DNA of 64,000 bases. Source: Aquimarina sp. Aq107 (GTDB lineage: Bacteria; Bacteroidota; Bacteroidia; Flavobacteriales; Flavobacteriaceae). The position numbers were made by a program, and so were the translations under genes. Location of the stretch: assembly GCF_943733665.1 (NCBI RefSeq), contig NZ_OX030782.1, forward strand, positions 2,196,501 through 2,260,500. The letters are read 5' to 3'. Positions 8,167 to 16,242 of the stretch are shown piece after piece. The notes beneath the pieces were generated by a model. The model saw only the letters and a list, made by a program, of their open reading frames with translations. It searched no databases and was not told the origin of the DNA. Every line of letters starts with the position of its first letter. Positions within the stretch are counted from its first letter, which is position 1.

Positions 8167-8235
8167 ATAATGCACACATACTAAAAGGGGATGTTCGAAT
8201 AAATTGGGGCTATTGGTTGGGGCCTGAAATTATTT

Positions 8236-8850
8236 TTATTTTTCTTCTTCTATTTTCTCTAATGTCTTTTTAAGTCTATCTATTTGTACACTTGTGAAAT
8301 CAGTTCTAAGATAAGGTCGTATCTGACTCATAATATTTCCCTCTTCTGGATAATGATGAAGACCTAAAGCATGTCCTATTTCGTGTGGAGCCGTGGATGT
8401 AAACAAAAATTCATCAGTAATTAAAGCTCTTTTATCTTTACCTATTCCAGCAATAGCAATTGTATTTGATCTTTTCATTACAAAAATATTTATTCTATCC
8501 TCACGGTAATAGTCCTGGGTTTCCTGCAAAAACACACTAGATTCGCGCCCTCTATTATCTTTTAAATCATATAATTCATCACTATTTAACGTCTTTATGT
8601 CACCTTTCTCTAAACCTATTCCATATCTATGAAAGAAACTACCATTTAGATTCGCTATAAAATCATTTTCATTTAGATTATAAGAAGATTTTCCCGAAAC
8701 ACCTGTTGGCTGTACATATATAATATCGACTTTTATAGTTTTCTCTAAGTTATCCGAAAAAATTTGTTCAATCGCATACGAATCAGAGTCATCCTCTGCA
8801 GCGCAGGAAACAAAAATCGATAACACAAATAATAGTTTTAATAATTTCAT
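8236..8850 (-). CDS. HEIGH-type metzincin lipoprotein (copy 2)
   Basis: The product is 204 residues and begins with a signal and lipobox (IFVSC) followed by AAEDD, the surface-export type. The zinc site is HEIGHALGLHH, with a Met-turn in GNIMSQIRPYL. The middle of the protein (SSYNLNENDF, SFFHRYG, DELYDLKDNRGRESSVF) closely tracks the copy at 7124-7738, so the pair is a tandem duplication. The mature N-terminal strand (EKTIKVDIIYV) is also shared. It is an expected surface zinc endopeptidase; substrate unknown. Confidence 0.78.
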   Translation of the reverse strand: MKLLKLLFVLSIFVSCAAEDDSDSYAIEQIFSDNLEKTIKVDIIYVQPTGVSGKSSYNLNENDFIANLNGSFFHRYGIGLEKGDIKTLNSDELYDLKDNRGRESSVFLQETQDYYREDRINIFVMKRSNTIAIAGIGKDKRALITDEFLFTSTAPHEIGHALGLHHYPEEGNIMSQIRPYLRTDFTSVQIDRLKKTLEKIEEEK

Positions 8851-9259
8851 GGCTTGTTGTCTTTTTTTTGATTGTTGATCTTATATTTTAACTATATCAG
8901 TAAGTCTATTCTTACCTATATTTAATAAATTAAAATGAGTCTAACTTTTTAATTAAATAAGCCTTTAATTAATTTCTAACGAGCGCAAGTAATTATTGCT
9001 TGTAATCGTTATTAATACTTGTGTGAGAGTGAGTGTGATAATCGATCAATTCAAAGATAGAGAATAATGTCGCTTACATAATGGGGTATTTTCCCCCATG
9101 TATAAATATTAACTATTTATAAAATAGCGTGTTAACTTAAATTTTAACAAAAAGTAATTGTTAATATTAAAACTAGGATATTAAGCTGAAATTCTTTTGA
9201 GTACAGCGTAGAATAAGGAGTTAAGGATTTTAACAGTTGAAATGTTAAATTTTATTATT

Positions 9260-9274
9260 TACGGTTAAACCGTA
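9260..9274. promoter_or_regulatory. Interrupted palindrome TACGGTT-A-AACCGTA
   Basis: The 7-bp arms 9260-9266 and 9268-9274 are perfectly complementary around one central A, the size and symmetry of a dimeric repressor site. A related pair, TACCGTA/TACGGTA, occurs at 28743-28763. No binding protein is identified. Confidence 0.4.
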
Positions 9275-9324
9275 TTCATGGTACTGCAAAAATAAAGCAT
9301 GACTAAAACCCAGTATATAAGCAC

Positions 9325-9427
9325 TTTAACATATAAAAATAGAAAGTTTAACAAAATTAACAATGTATTTTAACGGCATTAAACGTTATTTCAACGAAAG
9401 TATTACGTATTTCACCTAAATTTTACC
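9325..9427 (+). repeat. Helically phased degenerate tandem repeat (21-22 bp period)
   Basis: TTTAAC begins at 9325, 9347 and 9369, exactly 22 bases apart. The pattern continues as TTCAAC (9390), TTCACC (9411) and TTTACC (9422), with spacings of 21, 21 and 11. Within units there are half-period copies (ATTAAC at 9356, TTAAAC at 9379). The array ends about 120 bases before the rlmF start. Period and position suggest tandem protein binding on one DNA face, or intrinsic curvature. Confidence 0.55.
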
Positions 9428-9515
9428 AGGACAGAACACAAAAACATATTTTTCTTTTCCAAAATCGATGAAAGATTACAAATTATCAATCAAAATAATA
9501 TGGTTTGAATATTGT

Positions 9516-9523
9516 TATATTTG
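9516..9523 (+). promoter_or_regulatory. -7 box (TATATTTG) for rlmF
   Basis: An exact TAnnTTTG match sits 23 bases before the TTG that I take as the rlmF start. No TTG was found at the normal -33 distance, so this is a tentative promoter. If it is used, the reading frame upstream of about 9529 cannot be translated. Confidence 0.4.
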
Positions 9524-9546
9524 ACTTCATTATATACCTGTATCAA

Positions 9547-10428
9547 TTGCATCCAAAAAACAAACATAATTCTTCGTATAATTTTGAAGAACTTAAAAGT
9601 AATCATAGGGAATTATCTGATTACTTAATAAGCAATCCCCATAATAACAACGTCACTATTGATTTTTCTAATAGTCAAGCTGTTTTGGAATTAAATAAAG
9701 CAATTCTAAACTATTATTATGAAATTGAGAATTGGGATATCCCAAAAGGATCCTTATGCCCTCCTATCCCAGGAAGAGCTGATTACATACATCACATAAC
9801 TGATTTACTAGCTGAGGATATAAAAAAATCAAGTCTTATTAAAGGATTGGATATTGGAGTTGGTGCTAACTGTATATATCCGATTCTGGGAGCAAAGATT
9901 AATGGTTGGAAAATGGTTGGATCTGACATTAATTTAGATTCGGTTTCTTATGCAAGAAAAAACATAGCATCTAATTATAATTTAAAAGATTATATAGAAA
10001 TAAGGCATCAAGAGAACAATGCTAATATTTTTAGAGGTATAATTCAATCAGAAGATTATTTTCATTTTACTATGTGTAACCCTCCTTTTCATTCTTCTCC
10101 TGAAGAGGCAAAAAAAGGAACACAACGAAAATTAAATAATCTGTCTCGATCAGATAAAACGATTATTCCGCTAGAATTAAATTTTGGTGGACAGGCTAAT
10201 GAATTATGGTGTAATGGTGGTGAAGCTTTGTTTATCAAAAGAATGATCAAGCAAAGTACCGATTTTAAAAATCAAGTCGGTTGGTTCACATCACTAGTAT
10301 CCAAAAAAGAAAATTTACCTAAGATTTATAAACAACTTAATAAATTAAATACCATCTATAAAACCATTGAAATGTCACAGGGAAACAAGAAAAGCCGTTT
10401 TGTAGCATGGAAATTCCCTAAAGAATAG
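9547..10428 (+). CDS. rlmF: 23S rRNA (adenine1618-N6)-methyltransferase RlmF
   Basis: RlmF methylates N6 of A1618 in 23S rRNA using SAM. Family hallmarks are clear: LHPKNKHNSSY at the N-terminus, NWDIPKGSLCPPIPGRADYIHH, the SAM-binding motif GLDIGVGANCIYPILG, and the catalytic NPPF (MCNPPFHSS). The open frame extends to a TTG at 9505, but family proteins begin next to the LHPKNKH motif and a -7 box lies inside the extension. I therefore start at the TTG at 9547, giving about 293 residues. It is monocistronic and convergent with the helicase gene, leaving only 10 bases between stops. Confidence 0.9.
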   Translation: MHPKNKHNSSYNFEELKSNHRELSDYLISNPHNNNVTIDFSNSQAVLELNKAILNYYYEIENWDIPKGSLCPPIPGRADYIHHITDLLAEDIKKSSLIKGLDIGVGANCIYPILGAKINGWKMVGSDINLDSVSYARKNIASNYNLKDYIEIRHQENNANIFRGIIQSEDYFHFTMCNPPFHSSPEEAKKGTQRKLNNLSRSDKTIIPLELNFGGQANELWCNGGEALFIKRMIKQSTDFKNQVGWFTSLVSKKENLPKIYKQLNKLNTIYKTIEMSQGNKKSRFVAWKFPKE

Positions 10429-10438
10429 TACTTATAAC

Positions 10439-11989
10439 TTATTCTGGTGGTCTTCCATGAATCTCTTCAAACTTCTCGTCAAAATTCTCTCTTAAATAAG
10501 AGTTAAGTTTTTTCCTATAGTCATCCTTCAACCAAGATAAAAAATTGTGGGTACTTCTACTGATACATTTTGCATAGCTCTGAATTCTGTGATCAATATC
10601 ATCTCCTAACATTTTAGCTAACGCAATAGCATCATAAACATCTTCACTGTTTTCTATACAAATTTTAGCATGCTGAGCTATAGATCTTTCTAGTACAACT
10701 TTAGAAGACTCACCTTTTCGTACAGAATCTAAATATGTTTCTTTAATATCAAAATAAACTTCCTCGGAATTCGCAAACTCTGCTCTTAATTCCGCAGGCA
10801 TTTCATGCTTAAACTTACTCTCTATATCCTCATCATTAAGGAGTTTATCCATATAATAATCAGGAGAGTTGAATATTTTTTGCCAATCCAAATCAGCTCC
10901 CCAAGGACCAAATCTATGATAGTTATTTCCTAAATCAATAACATTAAATGAAGATTTGTTCTTTAGAATTCGTGAGCCTCTACCAATCATTTGATAATAT
11001 AAAGTCAAAGATTTTGTAGCACGATTTAAAATAATTGTATCTACTGTAGGTTCATCAAATCCTGTAGTTAAAATACTCACTGATGTCAAAATAGCATCCG
11101 GAGTTTCTTTAAACCACTGAAGTATCTGTTTTCTTTGTTTTTTCGTAGCTGTATTATCTAAATGTGCAATCGGATATCCCGCAGATCTAAAAGTGTCATA
11201 CACATGTAATGAAGTGTTGATACCGTTATTAAAAATTAATGTCTTTTTACCTTTAGAATGTTTTTCATATGCCTGTAATAATTGACTAAGCATATTACTA
11301 TTAGTATATAAATCTTCGGAGGATTTTACAGTATAATCACCATTAGATCCAACTTCTAAGGAAGTTAATCCCATGTTATACGCAAATACTTCTGCACGTG
11401 CCAGAAATTCATTTTCTATTAGGGACTCTATAGTTTCACCAACAATTAGTTCATCATAATTGTCCTTCATTGGTAACTTTATATTAGAACTTAACGGTGT
11501 TGCGGTAACTCCTAAAATAAAAGATCTCTCAAAAAACTTAAATAATTTAGTAAAAGAATTATAATGTGCCTCATCTATAATCACCAAACCTATATCAGAG
11601 ATATCCAATTTATCTTCATTTAACCTATTGTTCAAGGTTTCTACCATTGCTACGAAACAACTATATTTTTCTTGATCATCTAAGTTAGCTTTACTATCAA
11701 CTACTTTATTATCTACACCAAAACCTGTAAGCATATTAGATGTCTGCTTACATAGTTCTATACGATGCGTCATCACCAATACTTTTCGATTATGATGTTT
11801 TAGATATTGTCTAACTATTTCAGAAAAAATAACCGTCTTACCTCCTCCAGTTGGTAACTGATATAAAAGATGGTAATCCTCTCTAGCATCCTCAAAGCTT
11901 TTAAAAATCCTATTTATAGCCCCTTTTTGATAGCTATATAAGTCTTTTCCTGTTTTCTTTTCTTGTAATTCTGTAGTTGACTCCGACAT
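10439..11989 (-). CDS. SF2 DEAD/DEAH-box helicase
   Basis: This 516-residue protein has the superfamily 2 motifs in order: motif I LPTGGGKTVIF, motif II IDEAH, motif III GVTATP, and motif VI QMIGRGSR. It resembles the RAD25/type-III-restriction-like helicases that act on DNA with ATP. The ~180-residue C-terminal tail after the helicase core is family-specific and unrecognised. No methyltransferase or nuclease gene lies beside it, so it does not look like part of a restriction system. It is convergent with rlmF and appears to have its own promoter. Confidence 0.85.
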   Translation of the reverse strand: MSESTTELQEKKTGKDLYSYQKGAINRIFKSFEDAREDYHLLYQLPTGGGKTVIFSEIVRQYLKHHNRKVLVMTHRIELCKQTSNMLTGFGVDNKVVDSKANLDDQEKYSCFVAMVETLNNRLNEDKLDISDIGLVIIDEAHYNSFTKLFKFFERSFILGVTATPLSSNIKLPMKDNYDELIVGETIESLIENEFLARAEVFAYNMGLTSLEVGSNGDYTVKSSEDLYTNSNMLSQLLQAYEKHSKGKKTLIFNNGINTSLHVYDTFRSAGYPIAHLDNTATKKQRKQILQWFKETPDAILTSVSILTTGFDEPTVDTIILNRATKSLTLYYQMIGRGSRILKNKSSFNVIDLGNNYHRFGPWGADLDWQKIFNSPDYYMDKLLNDEDIESKFKHEMPAELRAEFANSEEVYFDIKETYLDSVRKGESSKVVLERSIAQHAKICIENSEDVYDAIALAKMLGDDIDHRIQSYAKCISRSTHNFLSWLKDDYRKKLNSYLRENFDEKFEEIHGRPPE

Positions 11990-12010
11990 ATTTTCTCATT
12001 TCTAGGGCTG

Positions 12011-12018
12011 CAAAACTA
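12011..12018 (-). promoter_or_regulatory. -7 box for the helicase gene
   Basis: On the minus strand the sequence reads TAGTTTTG, a TAnnTTTG match, about 22 bases upstream of the helicase ATG. No -33 TTG was found at the usual spacing. Confidence 0.4.
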
Positions 12019-12117
12019 ATTCCTTTTATGCATTTTTGCAGAATTTTTATCATAAAATATGTCATTATTTTTTTACAATTGGTTGTTAAACAAGTAAAAT
12101 TGGATATCTTAATTGTA

Positions 12118-13113
12118 TTATTCGGTTAATAATTTGACTTCAAAATGTATTTCATCCGATAATAAATTATTTTTTAAGTTCCCGAAAACACTACCTGATG
12201 CGTATGTTATATCCCACCTTGTTCTATCAATTATAAATTTAGAGATAAAAATCAGCTTACTATTATTATATGTAATGTTCGCCTCAAACTCTATGGATTG
12301 TTTGATATCTTTAATAGTTAAATCTGCTGTTATTAAAACATTGGAATCATCATTGTAGGTTACATTTACTATAGAAAGTTTAGCTACAGGAAAATTCTCT
12401 GTATCAAAGAAATCAGAATTTTTTAAATGATCTACTAACATCTCACTATACCCTCCATCTATATTGGCTATGGTATTCATGTTTATTATGAATTCTCCTC
12501 CAGTAACCTTTTCTTTTTCTTTAAAAAATTCACCACTAATGAAATCTACAGTTCCATAATGTCCGCTAGTATGGAGTTTATTAAAACCTTCCCATCTAAT
12601 TTCACTGTTTTCCTTATCTATTTTTAGGCTATTGCCGTTTGTAGTTTTTGGAATTGGTTTCTTTTCGAGAATATCAATTAATTCTATATCGTAATGTAAT
12701 GTAGAATCAGGATGCGGGAATGAAATGTTTCCAGTTCTTTTGCTTAAAGAAGGGGGAACTATTAATTTTCGTACCTCTCCTTTTTTCATACCTAACAACC
12801 CTTCATCTACTCCTTTTATGACTTGATCTCCGCCTACTAAGATCTTAAGAGGCTCTTTTCTGTTTCTAGAAGTATATACTAAAGAATCATTTGTGTACTT
12901 TGTTGTTTCGTGAATAAGGACTTCTTGTCCTTTCTCTACCATAGGTCCTGAACCATTTTTTACAACCTTATACCGAAGTCCCGACTCCGTTGTAATAAAA
13001 CTCGTTTTCCCAGAACATCCAATAAACAATATACTTAATACTAAAACTATATATATTTTAACAGTATTATTAATCAATTTATAATGTTGAATTGTTACTT
13101 TAGTTTTCATCAA
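12118..13113 (-). CDS. FKBP-type prolyl isomerase fused to YceI domain, lipoprotein
   Basis: The signal ends in a lipobox (SILFIGCSG), so it is membrane-anchored outside the cytoplasm. Residues ~50-150 are an FKBP fold (GQEVLIHETTKY, the GGDQVIKGVDEGLLGMKKGE motif and the closing LHYDIELIDIL). Residues ~163-331 are a YceI lipid-binding beta-barrel (SEIRWEGFNKLHTSGHYGTVDF, KLSIVNVTY, TADLTIKDIKQSIEF). The fusion suggests a folding or carrier role in the envelope, but the ligand is unknown. It diverges from a membrane-tethered regulator, with two direct repeats between them. Confidence 0.85.
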   Translation of the reverse strand: MMKTKVTIQHYKLINNTVKIYIVLVLSILFIGCSGKTSFITTESGLRYKVVKNGSGPMVEKGQEVLIHETTKYTNDSLVYTSRNRKEPLKILVGGDQVIKGVDEGLLGMKKGEVRKLIVPPSLSKRTGNISFPHPDSTLHYDIELIDILEKKPIPKTTNGNSLKIDKENSEIRWEGFNKLHTSGHYGTVDFISGEFFKEKEKVTGGEFIINMNTIANIDGGYSEMLVDHLKNSDFFDTENFPVAKLSIVNVTYNDDSNVLITADLTIKDIKQSIEFEANITYNNSKLIFISKFIIDRTRWDITYASGSVFGNLKNNLLSDEIHFEVKLLTE

Positions 13114-13175
13114 TTTTCTTATTTTTAATTTTATAAAAACGAAAGTAATTTAGGGCTTACCTTACTTTACTAAAT

Positions 13176-13206
13176 CAATTGTAAAAAAGTGTATCACAAT
13201 TGTAAA
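13176..13206. promoter_or_regulatory. Two CAATTGTAAA direct repeats, putative operator
   Basis: Identical 10-mers at 13176-13185 and 13197-13206 start 21 bases apart, two DNA turns. They lie in the divergent region between the FKBP-YceI gene and the winged-helix regulator gene. OmpR/PhoB-type winged helices bind tandem direct repeats, so the regulator encoded 32 bases away is a natural candidate. Confidence 0.5.
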
Positions 13207-13237
13207 TTTTTATTTATTTATAGGATAGAATCATATT

Positions 13238-14122
13238 ATGAAGGATAAAATCAAAATATTTGTTGTTATAGTTATCTCATTAATAGCGTTTCTATCGATC
13301 CATAGTTTTTCTTCTAAAAAAGTTTCATTTTATCCGGAAAAAGTTAAAATAGCCTTAAGAAATGTTGGCAATAAGTTATTGCTTAAAAATGGTGATTCTA
13401 CATCATTGGTGTTACCAGTAAAAGAAGTATCAAAACAAGTGTTTGAGCTATCATTTCAAAAAGATGTAGCCATTAATCCAGAAATATTAGTATCTATTAT
13501 TGATAATGAGCTAAGAAATGCAGAGCTTCCTGATGAATATATTACTGAATTAATTAACTGTAATACAAATGAAGTTTCTTATAGTTATGAAATATTTGGA
13601 CCATTAATAGAAAATGACATCCCGTGTCTAGGAAGAAATCTTCCTAAAAGTTGTTATACAGTAAAAGTAATTATGCTAAAGGATCAAAACTCTTCCTTAT
13701 ATAGTGCGATGGGTAGTACATATACTATTTCTTTAGGATTATTACTTATTGTTCTTGTTACTGGAACAACTTTCTTAAAAAAGAAAACAAGAAAAGACAA
13801 TATAGATCAAACATCAAATCATATTCTTTTAGGGAATCTGATATTTTATCCTAATGAACAAAAATTAAGTAATAATACCGGCGAAACATCATTAACAGCA
13901 AAAGAAAGTGAACTCCTTGCTATTTTTGCACAATATCCAAACAAAATTGTAAAAAGAGAGCAATTGATTAAACAAGTTTGGGAAGACAATGGAGTTATTG
14001 TTGGAAGGAGCTTAGATATGTTTATTTCTAAATTACGTAAAAAACTAGGTAAAGATTCTGAAGTAAAGATCACTAATGTTCATGGTGTAGGTTATAAATT
14101 AGAAATAATCTCATCTAATTGA
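13238..14122 (+). CDS. Membrane-tethered winged-helix regulator (C-terminal DNA-binding domain)
   Basis: An N-terminal hydrophobic segment (residues ~6-24) is followed by an extracytoplasmic region of ~135 residues, a second membrane helix (~163-182, SLGLLLIVLVTGTTFL) and a C-terminal OmpR/PhoB-type winged helix at ~193-292 (TAKESELLAIFAQYPNKIVK, RSLDMFISKLRKKLG, TNVHGVGYKLE). There is no receiver domain, so it is a one-component sensor. The order is the reverse of CadC/ToxR, which carry the DNA-binding domain at the N-terminus. Cys residues in the sensor region could form disulfides. The 7TM-AraC gene follows after 17 bases. Confidence 0.85.
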   Translation: MKDKIKIFVVIVISLIAFLSIHSFSSKKVSFYPEKVKIALRNVGNKLLLKNGDSTSLVLPVKEVSKQVFELSFQKDVAINPEILVSIIDNELRNAELPDEYITELINCNTNEVSYSYEIFGPLIENDIPCLGRNLPKSCYTVKVIMLKDQNSSLYSAMGSTYTISLGLLLIVLVTGTTFLKKKTRKDNIDQTSNHILLGNLIFYPNEQKLSNNTGETSLTAKESELLAIFAQYPNKIVKREQLIKQVWEDNGVIVGRSLDMFISKLRKKLGKDSEVKITNVHGVGYKLEIISSN

Positions 14123-14139
14123 ACCAATACTGACTTTTT

Positions 14140-15276
14140 TTGAAAGATTTCTCTACATTCTTAACATACTCTGGAATTAGTACCATTTTTTTTCTAATGC
14201 TACTACTTACTCACACTTGGAAAAAACGTGAAGCAAACAGAATTCTTGCAAGTATTCTTTTAAGTTTTTTATTTCTTTTTATAACCTATGCTTCTTCGTA
14301 TCTAAAATGGAATTTTCTTAGTATCATAGTATCGCCTATCGGTTTTGTTGCTCCTTTTGTATTAGGTCCGTTAATCTTTCAATACATCAAAACAATTTAT
14401 ACATCCAATATAAATAGCAAAAGTTTTATATATAGTTTACTACCGTTTGGGATTGCTTTTATTTTTTATAGTATTCCCCAATATATTTTTGGATTACCTG
14501 TAGATGAGGAAATAACCTTGTTAAGAATTGTTTCTATCGTTATTCCTTTTTTAGGTATACTACACCTCTCCTATTACCTGTTTTTAAGTAATAAGTTATT
14601 AAATCGTTTTAAAAAACTAGTAAAGAATAATTATGCCAATTTAAAGAGATTAGATCTAAAATGGTTATCAATATGGATTCGAGGATTTATTGTTTTTTTA
14701 ATTATAGATCTGATTAGTGGAGTAATAATTGTTTCTTATCCTATTATGCCTATTTTCATATACACCAATCTCTTTTATTTAGTATTACTAATTTGGTATA
14801 TTGGATATTTTGGTATTAATCAAACTCAAGTTTTTTTGATTAAAGAAATATCTCAAAATCCGATTAATGATTCTGCAAACAGATCTAAGTCATTTTTCAA
14901 TTGTGAATCAGAAGAACTTTTAAATCTTAAATCTCAATTACAAATCAAGTTTAGAGAAGAAAAGCTTTTTAAGGAACAAGATCTTTCCTTGAAAAAAACA
15001 GCCGATATTCTGAATGTTTCCGACAAAAAGTTATCGCACTTATTGAATATCTGTATGGATTCTAATTTTTATGAATATGTAAATACCTATCGGGTTTCTT
15101 ATTTTAAAGAACAGTTAGAACTTGGAGTTGCAGAGAAATTAACTCTATTATCTATTGCTTTCGATTCTGGTTTTAACTCTAAAGCTACTTTTAATAGAGT
15201 TTTCAAACAACAAGTTGGAATGACACCAATAAAGTTCAAAAAACAATTAGAAAAAAAGTCTCAAAGCTTCCATTGA
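14140..15276 (+). CDS. AraC-family regulator with multi-helix membrane domain
   Basis: Translation from the TTG at 14140 places seven hydrophobic helices in the first ~235 residues. A C-terminal AraC/XylS domain follows (KKTADILNVSDKKLSHLLN; LSIAFDSGFNSKATFNRVFKQQVGMTP, the canonical second helix-turn-helix). This 7TM-HTH arrangement is common in Flavobacteriia, and such proteins probably sense a membrane or lipid-soluble signal. It sits directly after the membrane-tethered winged-helix regulator and before a CPBP protease gene, so the three are probably one transcript. Confidence 0.87.
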   Translation: MKDFSTFLTYSGISTIFFLMLLLTHTWKKREANRILASILLSFLFLFITYASSYLKWNFLSIIVSPIGFVAPFVLGPLIFQYIKTIYTSNINSKSFIYSLLPFGIAFIFYSIPQYIFGLPVDEEITLLRIVSIVIPFLGILHLSYYLFLSNKLLNRFKKLVKNNYANLKRLDLKWLSIWIRGFIVFLIIDLISGVIIVSYPIMPIFIYTNLFYLVLLIWYIGYFGINQTQVFLIKEISQNPINDSANRSKSFFNCESEELLNLKSQLQIKFREEKLFKEQDLSLKKTADILNVSDKKLSHLLNICMDSNFYEYVNTYRVSYFKEQLELGVAEKLTLLSIAFDSGFNSKATFNRVFKQQVGMTPIKFKKQLEKKSQSFH

Positions 15277-15339
15277 GTCGATTGAAACATTGTTTATCTA
15301 TTTATTTGCCAATCAAATTAATCTGATAAATAATATCTT

Positions 15340-16185
15340 ATGAATTCAATCAATAATACTAATGATTCTATAACATCAGTTACAAATCAATATCAAAAAT
15401 CAAAAAAATACATCCTATTAGTACTTGGTATTTCTTGGATCTTTGGATTTTCTACTACTACCCTTTTAGATTTTTCAGATCCTATTGCATACACTATTAT
15501 AACTTTCATTTACGCATTTATTCCTGCCATTATCGCAATTATAATTAACAAAAATGAAGGAGGATCCTGGAAGGATTTAAAATTTTTTAAACCAGATTTC
15601 AAAAGTTCATTATATTCATTTATAATTCCTATTATTTATTTTGCCGCCGTTATTAGCATTCAGATGCTCTTAGATATAAGAATTATAAAAAGTTTAGATC
15701 AGATTAATCAAACTCCATTAACCCTTTCTCTTTTATTGATATTTGGATATCCAATTACAGTATTTCTAATACTCGGAGAAGAAATTGGATGGAGAGGATA
15801 TCTTCAAGAAAAATTAATGAACAGTTTCGGAGCTTTTACAGGAATTTTTCTTCTTGGATTAGTTTGGGGTATTTGGCATATGCCTATCGCGCTTCAAGGC
15901 TATAATTTCCCAAATCACCCTTATATAGAAGCTTTTATAACCTACCCACTAGTTGGTATGGCACTTTCCCTAATTATTGCTTACCTAGGTTTTAATCGTT
16001 ATTCTATTTTTATAGGAGCATTAGTACACGCTAGTAATAATCATTTCGGAGGTACATTTCTCACCTTAACAGAAACTAATAATGAATTTGCTCATTCTAT
16101 GATTTTTAATGGTTTTTATGTAATAATCATATTAATTTTTGGATACTTATGGAGAAGAAAAACATTTAAGAACATAAAATCTTAA
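15340..16185 (+). CDS. CPBP (CAAX/Abi-type) intramembrane metalloprotease
   Basis: This 281-residue protein has about eight membrane helices and the conserved CPBP motifs: EEIGWRGYLQEKLM, WGIWHMP and a HASNN-containing segment. The Glu pair and His residues form the presumed intramembrane active site. Family members act in protein processing or bacteriocin immunity; the substrate here is unknown. It follows the 7TM-AraC gene by 63 bases and ends at a strong terminator. A link with the two membrane regulators upstream, through regulated proteolysis, is possible but not shown. Confidence 0.88.
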   Translation: MNSINNTNDSITSVTNQYQKSKKYILLVLGISWIFGFSTTTLLDFSDPIAYTIITFIYAFIPAIIAIIINKNEGGSWKDLKFFKPDFKSSLYSFIIPIIYFAAVISIQMLLDIRIIKSLDQINQTPLTLSLLLIFGYPITVFLILGEEIGWRGYLQEKLMNSFGAFTGIFLLGLVWGIWHMPIALQGYNFPNHPYIEAFITYPLVGMALSLIIAYLGFNRYSIFIGALVHASNNHFGGTFLTLTETNNEFAHSMIFNGFYVIIILIFGYLWRRKTFKNIKS

Positions 16186-16196
16186 AGACTTAAAAC

Positions 16197-16228
16197 AGGA
16201 TATCTTCTCGACACTGAGAAGATATCCT
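16197..16228. terminator. Bidirectional terminator
   Basis: A perfect 13-bp stem (16197-16209 with 16216-16228) has a 6-base loop and lies between the convergent CPBP and TonB-receptor genes. T-runs are weak, but stem strength and position support termination. Confidence 0.75.
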
Positions 16229-16242
16229 ATTAAATAAAGTTA

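Larger units (their letters stand above)
7739..8235. other. Non-coding region between the two protease paralogues, with three hairpins
   Basis: I see no credible gene here. Three perfect inverted repeats lie within 175 bases: 7993-8021, 8084-8124 and 8139-8166, each listed separately. The first 200 bases should hold the promoter of protease copy 1, but no clear TAnnTTTG box was found. Near 8186-8224 the sequence has three short G runs (GGGGAT, GGGGCT, GGGGCC) just downstream of the second protease gene. Confidence 0.6.
8851..9546. other. Long AT-rich non-coding region upstream of rlmF
   Basis: No credible gene was found in about 690 bases. It contains the phased repeat array at 9325-9427, an odd palindrome at 9260-9274, an inverted repeat TAACAA (9145-9150) with TTGTTA (9158-9163), and six exact copies of TTTAAC on the plus strand (starts 8887, 9143, 9229, 9325, 9347, 9369). 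It also holds the promoter of the leftward protease gene and of rlmF. Confidence 0.55.

Noticed and set aside
10439..11989. Restriction or defence system around the SF2 helicase
   Set aside because: The neighbours are rlmF and an FKBP-YceI lipoprotein. No methylase, nuclease or specificity gene is present.
12113..12358. 81-codon plus-strand ORF opposite the FKBP-YceI gene
   Set aside because: It lies entirely antisense to a well-supported coding gene and has no family pattern, so it is a shadow frame.
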